Origin: Balneola vulgaris DSM 17893
GTDB lineage: Bacteria; Bacteroidota; Rhodothermia; Balneolales; Balneolaceae
Reading direction: 5' to 3'
Assembly (NCBI RefSeq): GCF_000375465.1
Contig: NZ_AQXH01000001.1
Location: forward strand, 1,263,212 to 1,327,211
Length of the DNA stretch: 64,000 bases
In this document: in pieces, positions 35,729 to 44,490 of the stretch
How the letters are laid out: each line of letters begins with the position of its first letter
Position numbering within the stretch: position 1 is the first letter of the stretch
Position numbers and translations under genes: made by a program
The notes under the pieces: model-generated
Told to the model about the DNA's origin: nothing
Databases searched by the model: none
Seen by the model: only the letters and a program-made list of their open reading frames with translations

Positions 35729-36252
35729 TCCTGATCTACGTCTAACTTAATTCCTTGTTGGTTCAGGTAATCCATAAATGAAATTTTCCCAAACTTATCT
35801 TCTCCGATGTAATCCATCATTGGGATGAAAACATCAGTAGGTAAAAACCCTGGTTGTGCACCAATCACTTCTCCTTTGTCATCAATAAAATAATGCGTTG
35901 GAAATGATTTGAGCTGAAAATACTGAGCGAGCTGCCAAGATTTATAGGTCTTCCCATTAAAAACTACTTCTTCTTCCGATTCGGCATTAATTTGCACCGG
36001 AATAAAGTTAGAATCTAAACTCTTTTGAACAGTGTCTTGAGAGTAGGTTTCTTTCCTCATTTTTCGGCAGTAGGTACACCAATCGGCATAACCGAAAATG
36101 AGTACTTTTTTGCCCGTTTCCTTGGCTTTCTTTTGTGCCTCTTCTAACGATTGCCACTCTACTCCAGAGTTATGTTCTGGATTTTGAGCAAAAGCTGTGC
36201 TACCCATAAGTAGCGTAAATAAAACAAGTATTGAAATTTGAATTCTTTTCAT
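35725..36252 (-). CDS. Exported thioredoxin-fold protein
   Basis: A 175-aa protein with signal peptide (ending TAFAQ) and active site W58-C-T-Y-C62, cis-Pro region SFPTHYFIDD. It is a second periplasmic thioredoxin of the same general kind as the one at 30956-31447. It lies 17 bp after the SpoIIE-type phosphatase gene and overlaps the DtxR-family gene, which places redox and metal control in one operon. Whether it serves metal-enzyme maturation or general disulfide reduction is not visible. Confidence 0.87.
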   Translation of the reverse strand: MKRIQISILVLFTLLMGSTAFAQNPEHNSGVEWQSLEEAQKKAKETGKKVLIFGYADWCTYCRKMRKETYSQDTVQKSLDSNFIPVQINAESEEEVVFNGKTYKSWQLAQYFQLKSFPTHYFIDDKGEVIGAQPGFLPTDVFIPMMDYIGEDKFGKISFMDYLNQQGIKLDVDQE

Positions 36253-36269
36253 GGCTGAATATACGAAAA

Positions 36270-38885
36270 CTATTGATTTGCGGAGGTATCAGCTTTGATA
36301 ACAACAAGGGTCATGTCATCGTGCTGCTTCGCTACTCCCTTAAACTCTGTAACGTCTTGTATTATTATATCTAGAATAGTGCTTGAGTTCTTTTTTCTAA
36401 CTTTTCTCACTAATTCTTCAAGTCCTTCTTCACCATAAAATTGATTACTGATATTGAGCATTTCTGTAATTCCATCAGTATAGAGCACTAATACATCGCC
36501 TTCTTCAAGTTTAAGTTCACTTTCAATGGTACCTCGAATAAATGATTGCCCTTTAGCAACTCCAATCCCAATCCCTTTGGTTTGAAGCCATTGAGAAGTA
36601 CCGTCAGCCTTCATCAACAACATTGGATTGTGACCTGCACGAGCAAAAGTAAATATGCGTTTATCTGCTTCTAGCACACCGTAAATCATGCTTATAAATG
36701 TTCCCCGAGTGGCGTTCTCATTGAATAATCGATTTAACTGATTCAATAACTCCAATGGCGAAAGTATTAATGGGCTTAAACTGTGCAGCACCCCTTTCAC
36801 AAAAGTCATATAGAAAGCGGCTTGAATCCCTTTCCCACTTACATCTCCAATTGCCAGTGCTGTGCGGTTTTCACCTAACGAGATCATATCATAATAATCC
36901 CCACCTGTTTCCTGTGCAGGTATACAACAACCTGCCATATCAATACCCGGCAAGCTTTTCATTTGAGTAGGTAAAAATGTTTTTTGAACCTTCTGTGCGA
37001 TGTCTAACTCTTGCTGAACACGCTGTTCTTTCGCTTGTACTTCGATATACTCAGGCACATAATCCGGTAGTTCTTTCCGTTCACTACCTCTTTTTATGAA
37101 TAGAATTCCTGATGCAGCAAATACCGTGAGAAGCGTAATGAATAAATAAAATGAGTTAGCATCCGGCGACTGATCTATAATCCAGCCATTTTTTGTAGTT
37201 ACAAAACCAAAGAACACAAAAAAGCCCAGTAGGATAGTTACAAAATCGTAGCGCAAATAGAGCAATCCAAAGAAAGCACCGAGTAAAGCATTCAGTATAA
37301 ATGTTTGGGTTGAATCAGTGAGGTCAATACGAAGCACTTCATCTAGCACAAGACCAAAAATGATGCCACTAATAATCGGAATGAGCCATTTTTTTTGGGT
37401 AAGCGCGATTACTTGATTGGAAAAAATCATGTAAACGATGATTACCACTAGCAAACTGATAAGCAGGTTGTAAACCAAATTCGCTACTGATGAAAACACA
37501 AAATCATGACTAATGAAGGTTGCCCAACCCTCAAAAAATAGGTCTGGCAATAAACGAATCAGTAACACCCAAAGACCTGCCAAAGATGCTCCAATACACA
37601 GCGCGTATACCAGCGACCAGCCCACAGGTTTGTTATTAAATAACCCTCTTCGAAGTAAATCCCATGACTTGAGTTTTTCTGGCCAATACTGCCTACAAAT
37701 AGAATCACTCACCGCCGTAAGTACAAAAAAGCCAATGGCACTTATCGCTCCAACAATGCCAAGCACGAACAATTGGTCGAAGAGCATTGCGGTATCAAAA
37801 TCATTATTACTTACTGAAATACTCGGCCAGATATTGAGAGCCAGATAAACGGGAAGTAGTAGTCCTGCAAGAATTGCTATGATAAATGCGGGTTTGGTAT
37901 CAATAGCGCCGGCCTTAATACGGAGGTAGAAAACGGTGAGCACCCAAAGTCCAAAAAACAAGATGAGTGCTAGAAACAACGTCTCCTTAATTTGGAAATC
38001 CTTCTTTTTAGCTACAGCGCCTACATCAATGGTAGCTTCCATTTTCTTGAGTATACCTGCAGGCAGAATCTCCGTGATCAGTGTAGGTTGCTGGCCAATA
38101 ATATCTGTATCCGTTTTCCAGAATAATCGCGCATAACGCAATCCACCTTCCTCCACATACTCTAAGCTATCCGCCTCGAAATCAAATGCATTCCACATAC
38201 TTTCATTGAGGTAGAAACGTGCCATATCCCAAACATAGCGTTCATTCACCACGCTGCGAGCTGAAGCACTTCGTTGAATCCCTAATTCATTTACGATCTT
38301 CTGTATATTGAAATAGGTTCTAGCTTGATTCCCTGAATTTTGAAACTCAATGAGCTCAGCAATAAGAGAGTCTACTAACGTCTCGTTGTACCCAGAGCTA
38401 CCGATACCGAATACTTTTTTAATAAGCTCTTTATTGAATGGATTCGAAGCTTTTAGAACTTCACTAGGCGTATCGATGCCAAATAGTTCTCCTTTTAAGC
38501 TTAATGAATATGCTTGAGCAAGGGCTGGGTTAAACCGACTCGATTCGGGCACTTCCCGTACTTTCCAAAAGTAGAAAGGGAATGCTTTGTTATCCTCCGA
38601 TTGTGCATTCTCAATAAAAGAGCGAGTGCCTTCTTTTTGTTGAACCGAACGGATAAGATTAGAAAAACTGCTGATATCGGCTTCTTTACGACCTTGTGTA
38701 GGTAGTAAATTCCATGCTTGAAGAATAGAATCTCCTTTTGCTACGGCCTCTTCTCTTGTTAACTCGAGTCGAGCTATACTTAATGGTTCGAGGCTCGGTA
38801 AATCGTAGAAAAACCAAAACAGGCCTACTATCCCCAGAACAATGATTAATAAATCCCTAAAGCGTTTAAAAGTATTTAAAAACAT
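36270..38885 (-). CDS. Membrane-bound SpoIIE/PP2C-type serine/threonine phosphatase
   Basis: An 871-aa protein with an N-terminal helix, an extracytoplasmic sensor-like region (about residues 30-295), about eight membrane helices (300-600), a short coiled linker (QAKEQRVQQELDIAQKVQKT region) and a PP2C/SpoIIE phosphatase domain (about 640-871). Metal-binding motifs are ETGGDYYD near residue 660, AIGDVSGKGIQAAF, LYTDGITEM and DDMTLVV. Such proteins dephosphorylate anti-sigma-antagonist proteins in partner-switching pathways; no antagonist or kinase gene is in this window. It heads an operon with a thioredoxin and a DtxR-family regulator and is divergent from the NRDE gene. Confidence 0.9.
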   Translation of the reverse strand: MFLNTFKRFRDLLIIVLGIVGLFWFFYDLPSLEPLSIARLELTREEAVAKGDSILQAWNLLPTQGRKEADISSFSNLIRSVQQKEGTRSFIENAQSEDNKAFPFYFWKVREVPESSRFNPALAQAYSLSLKGELFGIDTPSEVLKASNPFNKELIKKVFGIGSSGYNETLVDSLIAELIEFQNSGNQARTYFNIQKIVNELGIQRSASARSVVNERYVWDMARFYLNESMWNAFDFEADSLEYVEEGGLRYARLFWKTDTDIIGQQPTLITEILPAGILKKMEATIDVGAVAKKKDFQIKETLFLALILFFGLWVLTVFYLRIKAGAIDTKPAFIIAILAGLLLPVYLALNIWPSISVSNNDFDTAMLFDQLFVLGIVGAISAIGFFVLTAVSDSICRQYWPEKLKSWDLLRRGLFNNKPVGWSLVYALCIGASLAGLWVLLIRLLPDLFFEGWATFISHDFVFSSVANLVYNLLISLLVVIIVYMIFSNQVIALTQKKWLIPIISGIIFGLVLDEVLRIDLTDSTQTFILNALLGAFFGLLYLRYDFVTILLGFFVFFGFVTTKNGWIIDQSPDANSFYLFITLLTVFAASGILFIKRGSERKELPDYVPEYIEVQAKEQRVQQELDIAQKVQKTFLPTQMKSLPGIDMAGCCIPAQETGGDYYDMISLGENRTALAIGDVSGKGIQAAFYMTFVKGVLHSLSPLILSPLELLNQLNRLFNENATRGTFISMIYGVLEADKRIFTFARAGHNPMLLMKADGTSQWLQTKGIGIGVAKGQSFIRGTIESELKLEEGDVLVLYTDGITEMLNISNQFYGEEGLEELVRKVRKKNSSTILDIIIQDVTEFKGVAKQHDDMTLVVIKADTSANQ

Positions 38886-38970
38886 GGGGTGCTATACGGA
38901 AATTCTTTAGATGGTTGCACTAATATGCTTAGATTCATCCGATTTATAAAACCTAATTCGTTGTCTTTTT

Positions 38971-39744
38971 ATGTGTTTGATCGCTCTGTCATATAATACT
39001 CATCCTCGCTATAAGCTCATACTAGCGACTAATAGAGATGAGTTTTATGAGCGGCCAACTCGCGAGGCTCAATTTTGGCGCGAAGAAGGTTACCCTGATA
39101 TCTTTGCGGGCAAGGATCTTAAAGGGAAGGGTACTTGGTTAGGCGTACACCGAGGGGGCAAATGGGGTGCTCTCACAAATTACCGCGACCCTGCTTTAGA
39201 AAAATCAGAAGCACCTACCCGGGGCGATTTAGTACTTAACTATTTAAAAAATGATTTAACTGCCCAAGTGTATCTGCATCAACTGAAAGGTTCTGCTTCA
39301 GATTACAATGGCTTCAATTTACTACTTGGGGACGAAGACGGTATCTATCATTTCTCCAATATCAACGAGGAAATAACCGCACTAGAACCCGGTATTCATG
39401 GCTTGAGTAATGCCTTGTTAAACACCCCTTGGCCTAAATTAGAACGTGCCAAACTCGATTTAGCTACTATTACTAACGAAGCGAATTTCGATCATGAGTT
39501 ACTATTCAAGCTGTTGCATAACGATCGTAGAGCCGACGACAAAGCGCTTCCTACAACCCGCATTCCTTTAAAATGGGAGAAAGCTATTTCTTCCATCTTC
39601 ATTAAAACGGATACCTATGGCACGCGCTGTTCATCCATTTTACTTATTGATTATCAAGGGGGTGCAAAATTTATTGAACGCCGTTTCGAAGCTAAAACGG
39701 GAGAAATTCGTGATGAACATGCTTTTGAACTGGTTTTTAGTTAA
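38971..39744 (+). CDS. NRDE (TANGO2-like) family protein
   Basis: A 257-aa cytoplasmic protein. It starts MCLIALSYNTHP with Cys at position 2 and contains the family motif ATNRDEFYERPT, plus KWGALTNYRDP and GIHGLSNALLNTPWPK. The NRDE family resembles N-terminal-nucleophile hydrolases and is related to TANGO2, implicated in haem or lipid handling; bacterial roles are unclear. It is complete and monocistronic, with an 85-bp divergent region shared with the phosphatase operon. Confidence 0.92.
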   Translation: MCLIALSYNTHPRYKLILATNRDEFYERPTREAQFWREEGYPDIFAGKDLKGKGTWLGVHRGGKWGALTNYRDPALEKSEAPTRGDLVLNYLKNDLTAQVYLHQLKGSASDYNGFNLLLGDEDGIYHFSNINEEITALEPGIHGLSNALLNTPWPKLERAKLDLATITNEANFDHELLFKLLHNDRRADDKALPTTRIPLKWEKAISSIFIKTDTYGTRCSSILLIDYQGGAKFIERRFEAKTGEIRDEHAFELVFS

Positions 39745-39814
39745 AAAACCACGTTTATTCAGACCTATTTTGCGTTACGATATTTAACGTTGTGTTAACC
39801 ATTTTAAAATCAAG

Positions 39815-41272
39815 ATGACCTACAAATACGATAAACCGTCTCTTTTTCAGGCATTTATTCCAATCATATTTCTAATTGTCGCTCTATTTATCAATGTTCG
39901 AATTTTCGGCGACGCCTCCCTAGATGGCTCTAATCAAATTATTCTTATGCTCTCTGCCGCTGTTGCTGCACTAGTAGCTATGAAGCTGGGTATTAACTGG
40001 GCTGAAATTCGAGCCGGTATTGTTGATAGTATCAGTTCAGCGATGTCATCCATGATTATTCTTTTATTGATTGGTACACTTGCGGGAACATGGCTTTTAA
40101 GTGGAATTGTACCTGCAATGATTTACTACGGGCTTCAAATACTGAACCCCACCATATTCCTAGTGGCTGCCTGTATTGTATGTGCTATTGTTTCGGTTGC
40201 AACGGGTTCATCGTGGACTACTTCAGCTACTGTGGGTATTGCTCTTGTAGGTATTGGTAAAGCCTTGGGGCTTCCGGCAGGCATGATTGCTGGAGCTATT
40301 ATTTCAGGTGCTTACTTCGGTGATAAAATGTCGCCATTAAGTGATACTACCAACTTAGCTCCTGCAATGGCTGGTACAGATCTCTTTACACATATTCGTT
40401 ATATGGCATATACAACGGTGCCGTCTATTCTTATATCCATCTGTATTTTCTTAGTGCTTGGTTTTGTGAAGGGTGAAAATTCAGAGATTGCTGAAACGCA
40501 GGTTATTCTGGATGCTATTGCAAGTAAATTTGATATCAATCCCTTTTTATTCATTGTTCCAGTGATCATGGTAATTCTTATTTCTAAGAAGATGCCTGCT
40601 ATCCCTGCTATCACCATTGGTGCATTAATGGGTGCTATTTTCGCTGTGATTTTTCAGCCTGAATTAGTGTATGCTGTAGCAGAGTTCGGAGAGTCTAATT
40701 GGGAAAAAGCCTACGTAGGCGTTATGACTTCCATGTATGGATCCATTAGCATTGAAACGGGTAACGACATAGTTGACGAGCTTCTTACTTCTGGTGGAAT
40801 GTATGGAATGTTAGGCACGGTTTGGCTCATTTTATCAGCGATGATATTTGGTGGTGTGATGGAAAAAAGCGGTATGCTGAAACGAATCGCTGAAAGCGTA
40901 ATTAGTGGTATTAATTCTGCAGGTGCACTTGTGGCATCAACAGTGGGAACTTGTGTGTTCTTTAACATCACTGCTTCTGATCAATATCTAGCCATCGTAG
41001 TTCCTGGCCGTATGTATTCAGATATTTATAAAGAAAAAGGCCTAGCTCCTGAGAACTTGAGCCGTACCTTGGAAGATTCCGGAACTGTTACTTCGGCACT
41101 AATTCCGTGGAATACCTGTGGTGCCTTCCATGCAAATGTACTCGGAGTTAGCACCTTCACCTATCTCCCATTCGCGTTCTTCAATATGATTAGTCCATTT
41201 ATGACCATCATATTTGCAGTGTTCAAGATTAAATTCAGAATGCTTAAAGACGCTAAAGTAGAAACAGCTTAA
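39815..41272 (+). CDS. nhaC: NhaC-type Na+/H+ antiporter
   Basis: A 485-aa inner-membrane antiporter with about eleven helices. NhaC-type motifs are ATGSSWTTSATVGIAL, IISGAYFGDKMSPLSDTTN and DSGTVTSALIPWNTCGAFH. It exchanges Na+ for H+ and is common in marine bacteria. The 70-bp upstream gap shows no terminator after the NRDE gene, so read-through is possible. Its stop overlaps the convergent DD-peptidase gene by four bases. Confidence 0.92.
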   Translation: MTYKYDKPSLFQAFIPIIFLIVALFINVRIFGDASLDGSNQIILMLSAAVAALVAMKLGINWAEIRAGIVDSISSAMSSMIILLLIGTLAGTWLLSGIVPAMIYYGLQILNPTIFLVAACIVCAIVSVATGSSWTTSATVGIALVGIGKALGLPAGMIAGAIISGAYFGDKMSPLSDTTNLAPAMAGTDLFTHIRYMAYTTVPSILISICIFLVLGFVKGENSEIAETQVILDAIASKFDINPFLFIVPVIMVILISKKMPAIPAITIGALMGAIFAVIFQPELVYAVAEFGESNWEKAYVGVMTSMYGSISIETGNDIVDELLTSGGMYGMLGTVWLILSAMIFGGVMEKSGMLKRIAESVISGINSAGALVASTVGTCVFFNITASDQYLAIVVPGRMYSDIYKEKGLAPENLSRTLEDSGTVTSALIPWNTCGAFHANVLGVSTFTYLPFAFFNMISPFMTIIFAVFKIKFRMLKDAKVETA

Positions 41273-42648
41273 TAATTCGTGTATATGAACCAGAGAATCT
41301 CATCCATTTGTGATTGAACTTCTCTGGTTGGTATCACATAGTTGTTGTTCATAAAACTGAACAGAAGCTTCTTACCCGACCGGGTGAACACATAGCCACT
41401 TAAGCAATGATTGTTACTTAAGGTTCCTGTCTTAGCATATACATAAGGAGCTCCCCCATCCTTATTGGCATACAATCTACGAATGGTTCCCTTTTCTCCC
41501 CCTTGAGGCAAGGCGTCTAGTAGTTGTGCTTCATTTACTTGATCATCAATTTTTTGAAGCAAAGCAATCATACTTCGCGGAGTAAATAAGTTGTACCGAG
41601 ATAACCCAGAGCCATCTCTCCAATTCGCCTCATCTGGCAAATCATTCAAAAAGTTTTCTTTCACATATTGAATACCTGCTCGGCTATTCAAATCCTCTCC
41701 GATCTCGTTTGAAACCATTAGCATGATCTGTTCAGCTAAAAAATTATCGCTCGGCTGAAGCATTTTTTTATACAGCGAATCCGCCTCCATACTATAGATC
41801 GTTTCATGGTTTGACGAAAGGTGAGCATCGGGCAAATACCCCACCGGTTTATTCAATGTATCGGCCAAGAGTTCTACAATAAGCTCTGGGGTATAATGAA
41901 AGGGCTTGTCTGTCTCGGTTCGGGTAGTATCGGAGGTATAGGCATATTCAAAGTTATTCCCAACTCGCTCTCTGCTAAGTACTAACCTCCCTTCATCACT
42001 TAATACCCCTTCATTAATGTACTTATTAAATATTTTCGGGTTGATGAGATATTCCCCATTCTCTTGAGCAATGTGTCTTTTCTCAATAGTCTCGATGGTA
42101 ACACGGGCTATATTTCCATAGATGGGTAAGGGACTTTTCTCTGCCGAGTAATAGGAATTATAATCAGCCCACGACCAACCGGGACCGAGGTTCTCATCAT
42201 CGAAATTGCTATCTGAGAAAAATAACTCTCCGTCAAAGGAAGTCAGGAGGTTGTATACATCATCAGTCCCAAAATCAGGATGTAGAAATGATGGATCGCC
42301 CGTTCCCCAAAAAATCAGCGAATCACCTCGAATCTCATACTTTAAAGCGGGTATTCGATCACCAAGTACATTTAAACCCGCATAATATGTGAACAATTTA
42401 GTATTGGAAGCAGGAATCAAATACTTGTTTTCATTTACTGCATAAATGGTTGAATCGCCTTCAGGGTCGAATAACATAAACCCTGTTATCGTTTTTTTAA
42501 AGGTGTCAGATTGAGTGAAAATCTGTTTGAGCTGTTCCGTGTTGGTCACGGCTTTTTCCCTTCCAACAGGTTGCTCTACATCCATAATCGTTTCCGTTGA
42601 TGTACACCCAAGCACTAATAGTATCAATAGAACTACGTAATTCTTCAT
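41269..42648 (-). CDS. dacB: D-alanyl-D-alanine carboxypeptidase/endopeptidase (PBP4, DacB-type, S13)
   Basis: A 459-aa periplasmic penicillin-binding protein with a lipobox (LLVLGCTS), so probably membrane-anchored. Active-site motifs are S81-N-T-K84 (IPASNTKLFTYYAG), S-D-N in LQPSDNFLAEQIM, and K-T-G in YAKTGTLSNNHCLSGYV; DGSGLSRYN is also typical of S13. It trims pentapeptides or cuts cross-links in peptidoglycan. Gene symbol is by family. It stands alone, with a 188-bp upstream gap to the divergent M14 genes. Confidence 0.9.
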   Translation of the reverse strand: MKNYVVLLILLVLGCTSTETIMDVEQPVGREKAVTNTEQLKQIFTQSDTFKKTITGFMLFDPEGDSTIYAVNENKYLIPASNTKLFTYYAGLNVLGDRIPALKYEIRGDSLIFWGTGDPSFLHPDFGTDDVYNLLTSFDGELFFSDSNFDDENLGPGWSWADYNSYYSAEKSPLPIYGNIARVTIETIEKRHIAQENGEYLINPKIFNKYINEGVLSDEGRLVLSRERVGNNFEYAYTSDTTRTETDKPFHYTPELIVELLADTLNKPVGYLPDAHLSSNHETIYSMEADSLYKKMLQPSDNFLAEQIMLMVSNEIGEDLNSRAGIQYVKENFLNDLPDEANWRDGSGLSRYNLFTPRSMIALLQKIDDQVNEAQLLDALPQGGEKGTIRRLYANKDGGAPYVYAKTGTLSNNHCLSGYVFTRSGKKLLFSFMNNNYVIPTREVQSQMDEILWFIYTNY

Positions 42649-42836
42649 AACAGCCTTCTACACAATGATTTAAAATGACGAGTTACAATAATTCATATCC
42701 ACCAAAAATTCCATTCATATTCGGATTCTAATCTCTTTATGAACGATGTACTTATAAACTTTTTACAGGCAGAATTTTGAAATGCTAGCTGAACTAGAGA
42801 CTTTACCGAACATTTCCAATAATAAAGCAATTAACT

Positions 42837-44483
42837 ATGAATAAACTATTCAAGGTACTGGGTACGTGCCTGATGTTGGGATTTATCTGGAGTACATCCC
42901 CATTAATGGCCCAAAATACGTACAGTGATTATAGTACACTCACTAAGCGGTTGAAAGACCTTAACAACAAACATAAAAACTTAACCGAGCTCACATCTCT
43001 TACTAAAACCATTGGTGGCAATGATGTGTGGTTATTAACCATTGGCTCAGGCGACCTAAAAAACAATCCTGCTGTTGCGGTGATTGGTGGTGCTAAAGCT
43101 TCTCATATTGTAGGTAGTGAAATCACCTTAGAGTTTGCTGAAAAGCTTCTTGCCAATGCGAATTCTGCCGAAACGAAAGAACTGTTAGCAAGCACCACTT
43201 TTTATGTAGTGCCTCGCCTTAATCCTGATGCGACTGAATTCTACTTTGCAAACCTAAAGCAGCAAAGAGATGGCAATATGCGCTCTACTGATGCCGACCG
43301 TGATGGATATTTTGATGAAGACGGTTTTGAAGACCTCAACAAAGATGGCTTCATTACTATGATGCGTGTTGAAGACCCAACGGGGGAATGGAAGGCTCTT
43401 AATGATGACCCACGTGTGATGGTAAAAGCAAATGGTAAGAAAGGGGAATCAGGTAAATACCTTTTGTTTACTGAAGGAAGAGATAATGATAACGACGGTG
43501 CTTTTAATGAGGACGGTGAAGGTGGTGTGAATATCAACCAGAACTTCAGTTTCCAATTCCCATACTTCAAGCCTGGTTCTAGTGAAAACCCAGTTTCTGA
43601 AAAAGAAACTATGGGACTACTCGATTTCTTATTTGAAGAAGCTCGCAATACTTTTGCAGTTATTAGTTTTGGACCAGAGAACAACCTCTCAAGCCCACTA
43701 AGCTTTAACCGTTCTGCTTCATCAAAAAGAGTGGTAGCTGGATGGTATTCCGAAGATATCGATGTAAATAAACTTATCTCAGAGTTATATAACGACACGG
43801 TTGATATGGGGAAAGCTCCATCGGGTGCACCACAACAAGGTGACTTATTTCAGTGGGCATATTACCACTATGGTCGTTTCAGCTTCAGTACACCAGCATG
43901 GTGGACACCAGAAGTAACCGATGAAAATGACAAAGCTAAAAAATTCACAAATGCAGACGCTAAGTTTTTGGCGTGGGCGGATGCCAACAATCAAGATGTA
44001 TTTGTTGAATGGACTGAGATTAACCATCCAGACTTCCCTGGCAAGAAAGTTGAAGTAGGTGGCATCAAGCCGTACAGCAAGCTAAACCCTCCATACAGCG
44101 AGGTTGAGGAATTAGCCACAAAGCACACCGATTTCATCCTTGAAGTAGCTAAGCGAGCTCCAAAAGTTGAGCTTGTTAACTTCAAAACAGAAAGTGTAGG
44201 TAAGAACCTTACACGTGTAACAGTAGATGTTTATAACAGCGGAGTACTTCCAACAGCCTCACGTTTAGGCCAACGTACTAACTGGGCACGAAGTGTAATC
44301 ACGAAAATTGACTTAGCTAACGGCATGAGCTTAATCAGTGGACCGAAACAAGGCTTTGAGCGTGCAATTCCAGGTGACGGATTTGTAAGCAAATCTTGGC
44401 TAATTCAAGGTTCTGGCAAAATCACGATTACCGCTGGTTCTCCAATGGCCGGTTTCGCAATCAAAGAACAAACCATTAAGTAA
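42837..44483 (+). CDS. M14 carboxypeptidase-like protein without catalytic residues
   Basis: A 548-aa exported protein (signal peptide ending LMAQ) with the same fold and same Asp-rich insertions (DADRDGYFDEDGFED, DNDNDGAFNEDGEGG) as the next gene's product. Aligned with that paralogue, every key M14 residue is changed: zinc ligands His to K87, Glu to H90 and His to F278, substrate-binding Arg to Q235, catalytic Glu to P353. The frame is intact, so it is kept as a protein, perhaps a peptide-binding or regulatory partner. It is seven bases from the active paralogue and surely co-transcribed. Confidence 0.82.
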   Translation: MNKLFKVLGTCLMLGFIWSTSPLMAQNTYSDYSTLTKRLKDLNNKHKNLTELTSLTKTIGGNDVWLLTIGSGDLKNNPAVAVIGGAKASHIVGSEITLEFAEKLLANANSAETKELLASTTFYVVPRLNPDATEFYFANLKQQRDGNMRSTDADRDGYFDEDGFEDLNKDGFITMMRVEDPTGEWKALNDDPRVMVKANGKKGESGKYLLFTEGRDNDNDGAFNEDGEGGVNINQNFSFQFPYFKPGSSENPVSEKETMGLLDFLFEEARNTFAVISFGPENNLSSPLSFNRSASSKRVVAGWYSEDIDVNKLISELYNDTVDMGKAPSGAPQQGDLFQWAYYHYGRFSFSTPAWWTPEVTDENDKAKKFTNADAKFLAWADANNQDVFVEWTEINHPDFPGKKVEVGGIKPYSKLNPPYSEVEELATKHTDFILEVAKRAPKVELVNFKTESVGKNLTRVTVDVYNSGVLPTASRLGQRTNWARSVITKIDLANGMSLISGPKQGFERAIPGDGFVSKSWLIQGSGKITITAGSPMAGFAIKEQTIK

Positions 44484-44490
44484 TAGCATC

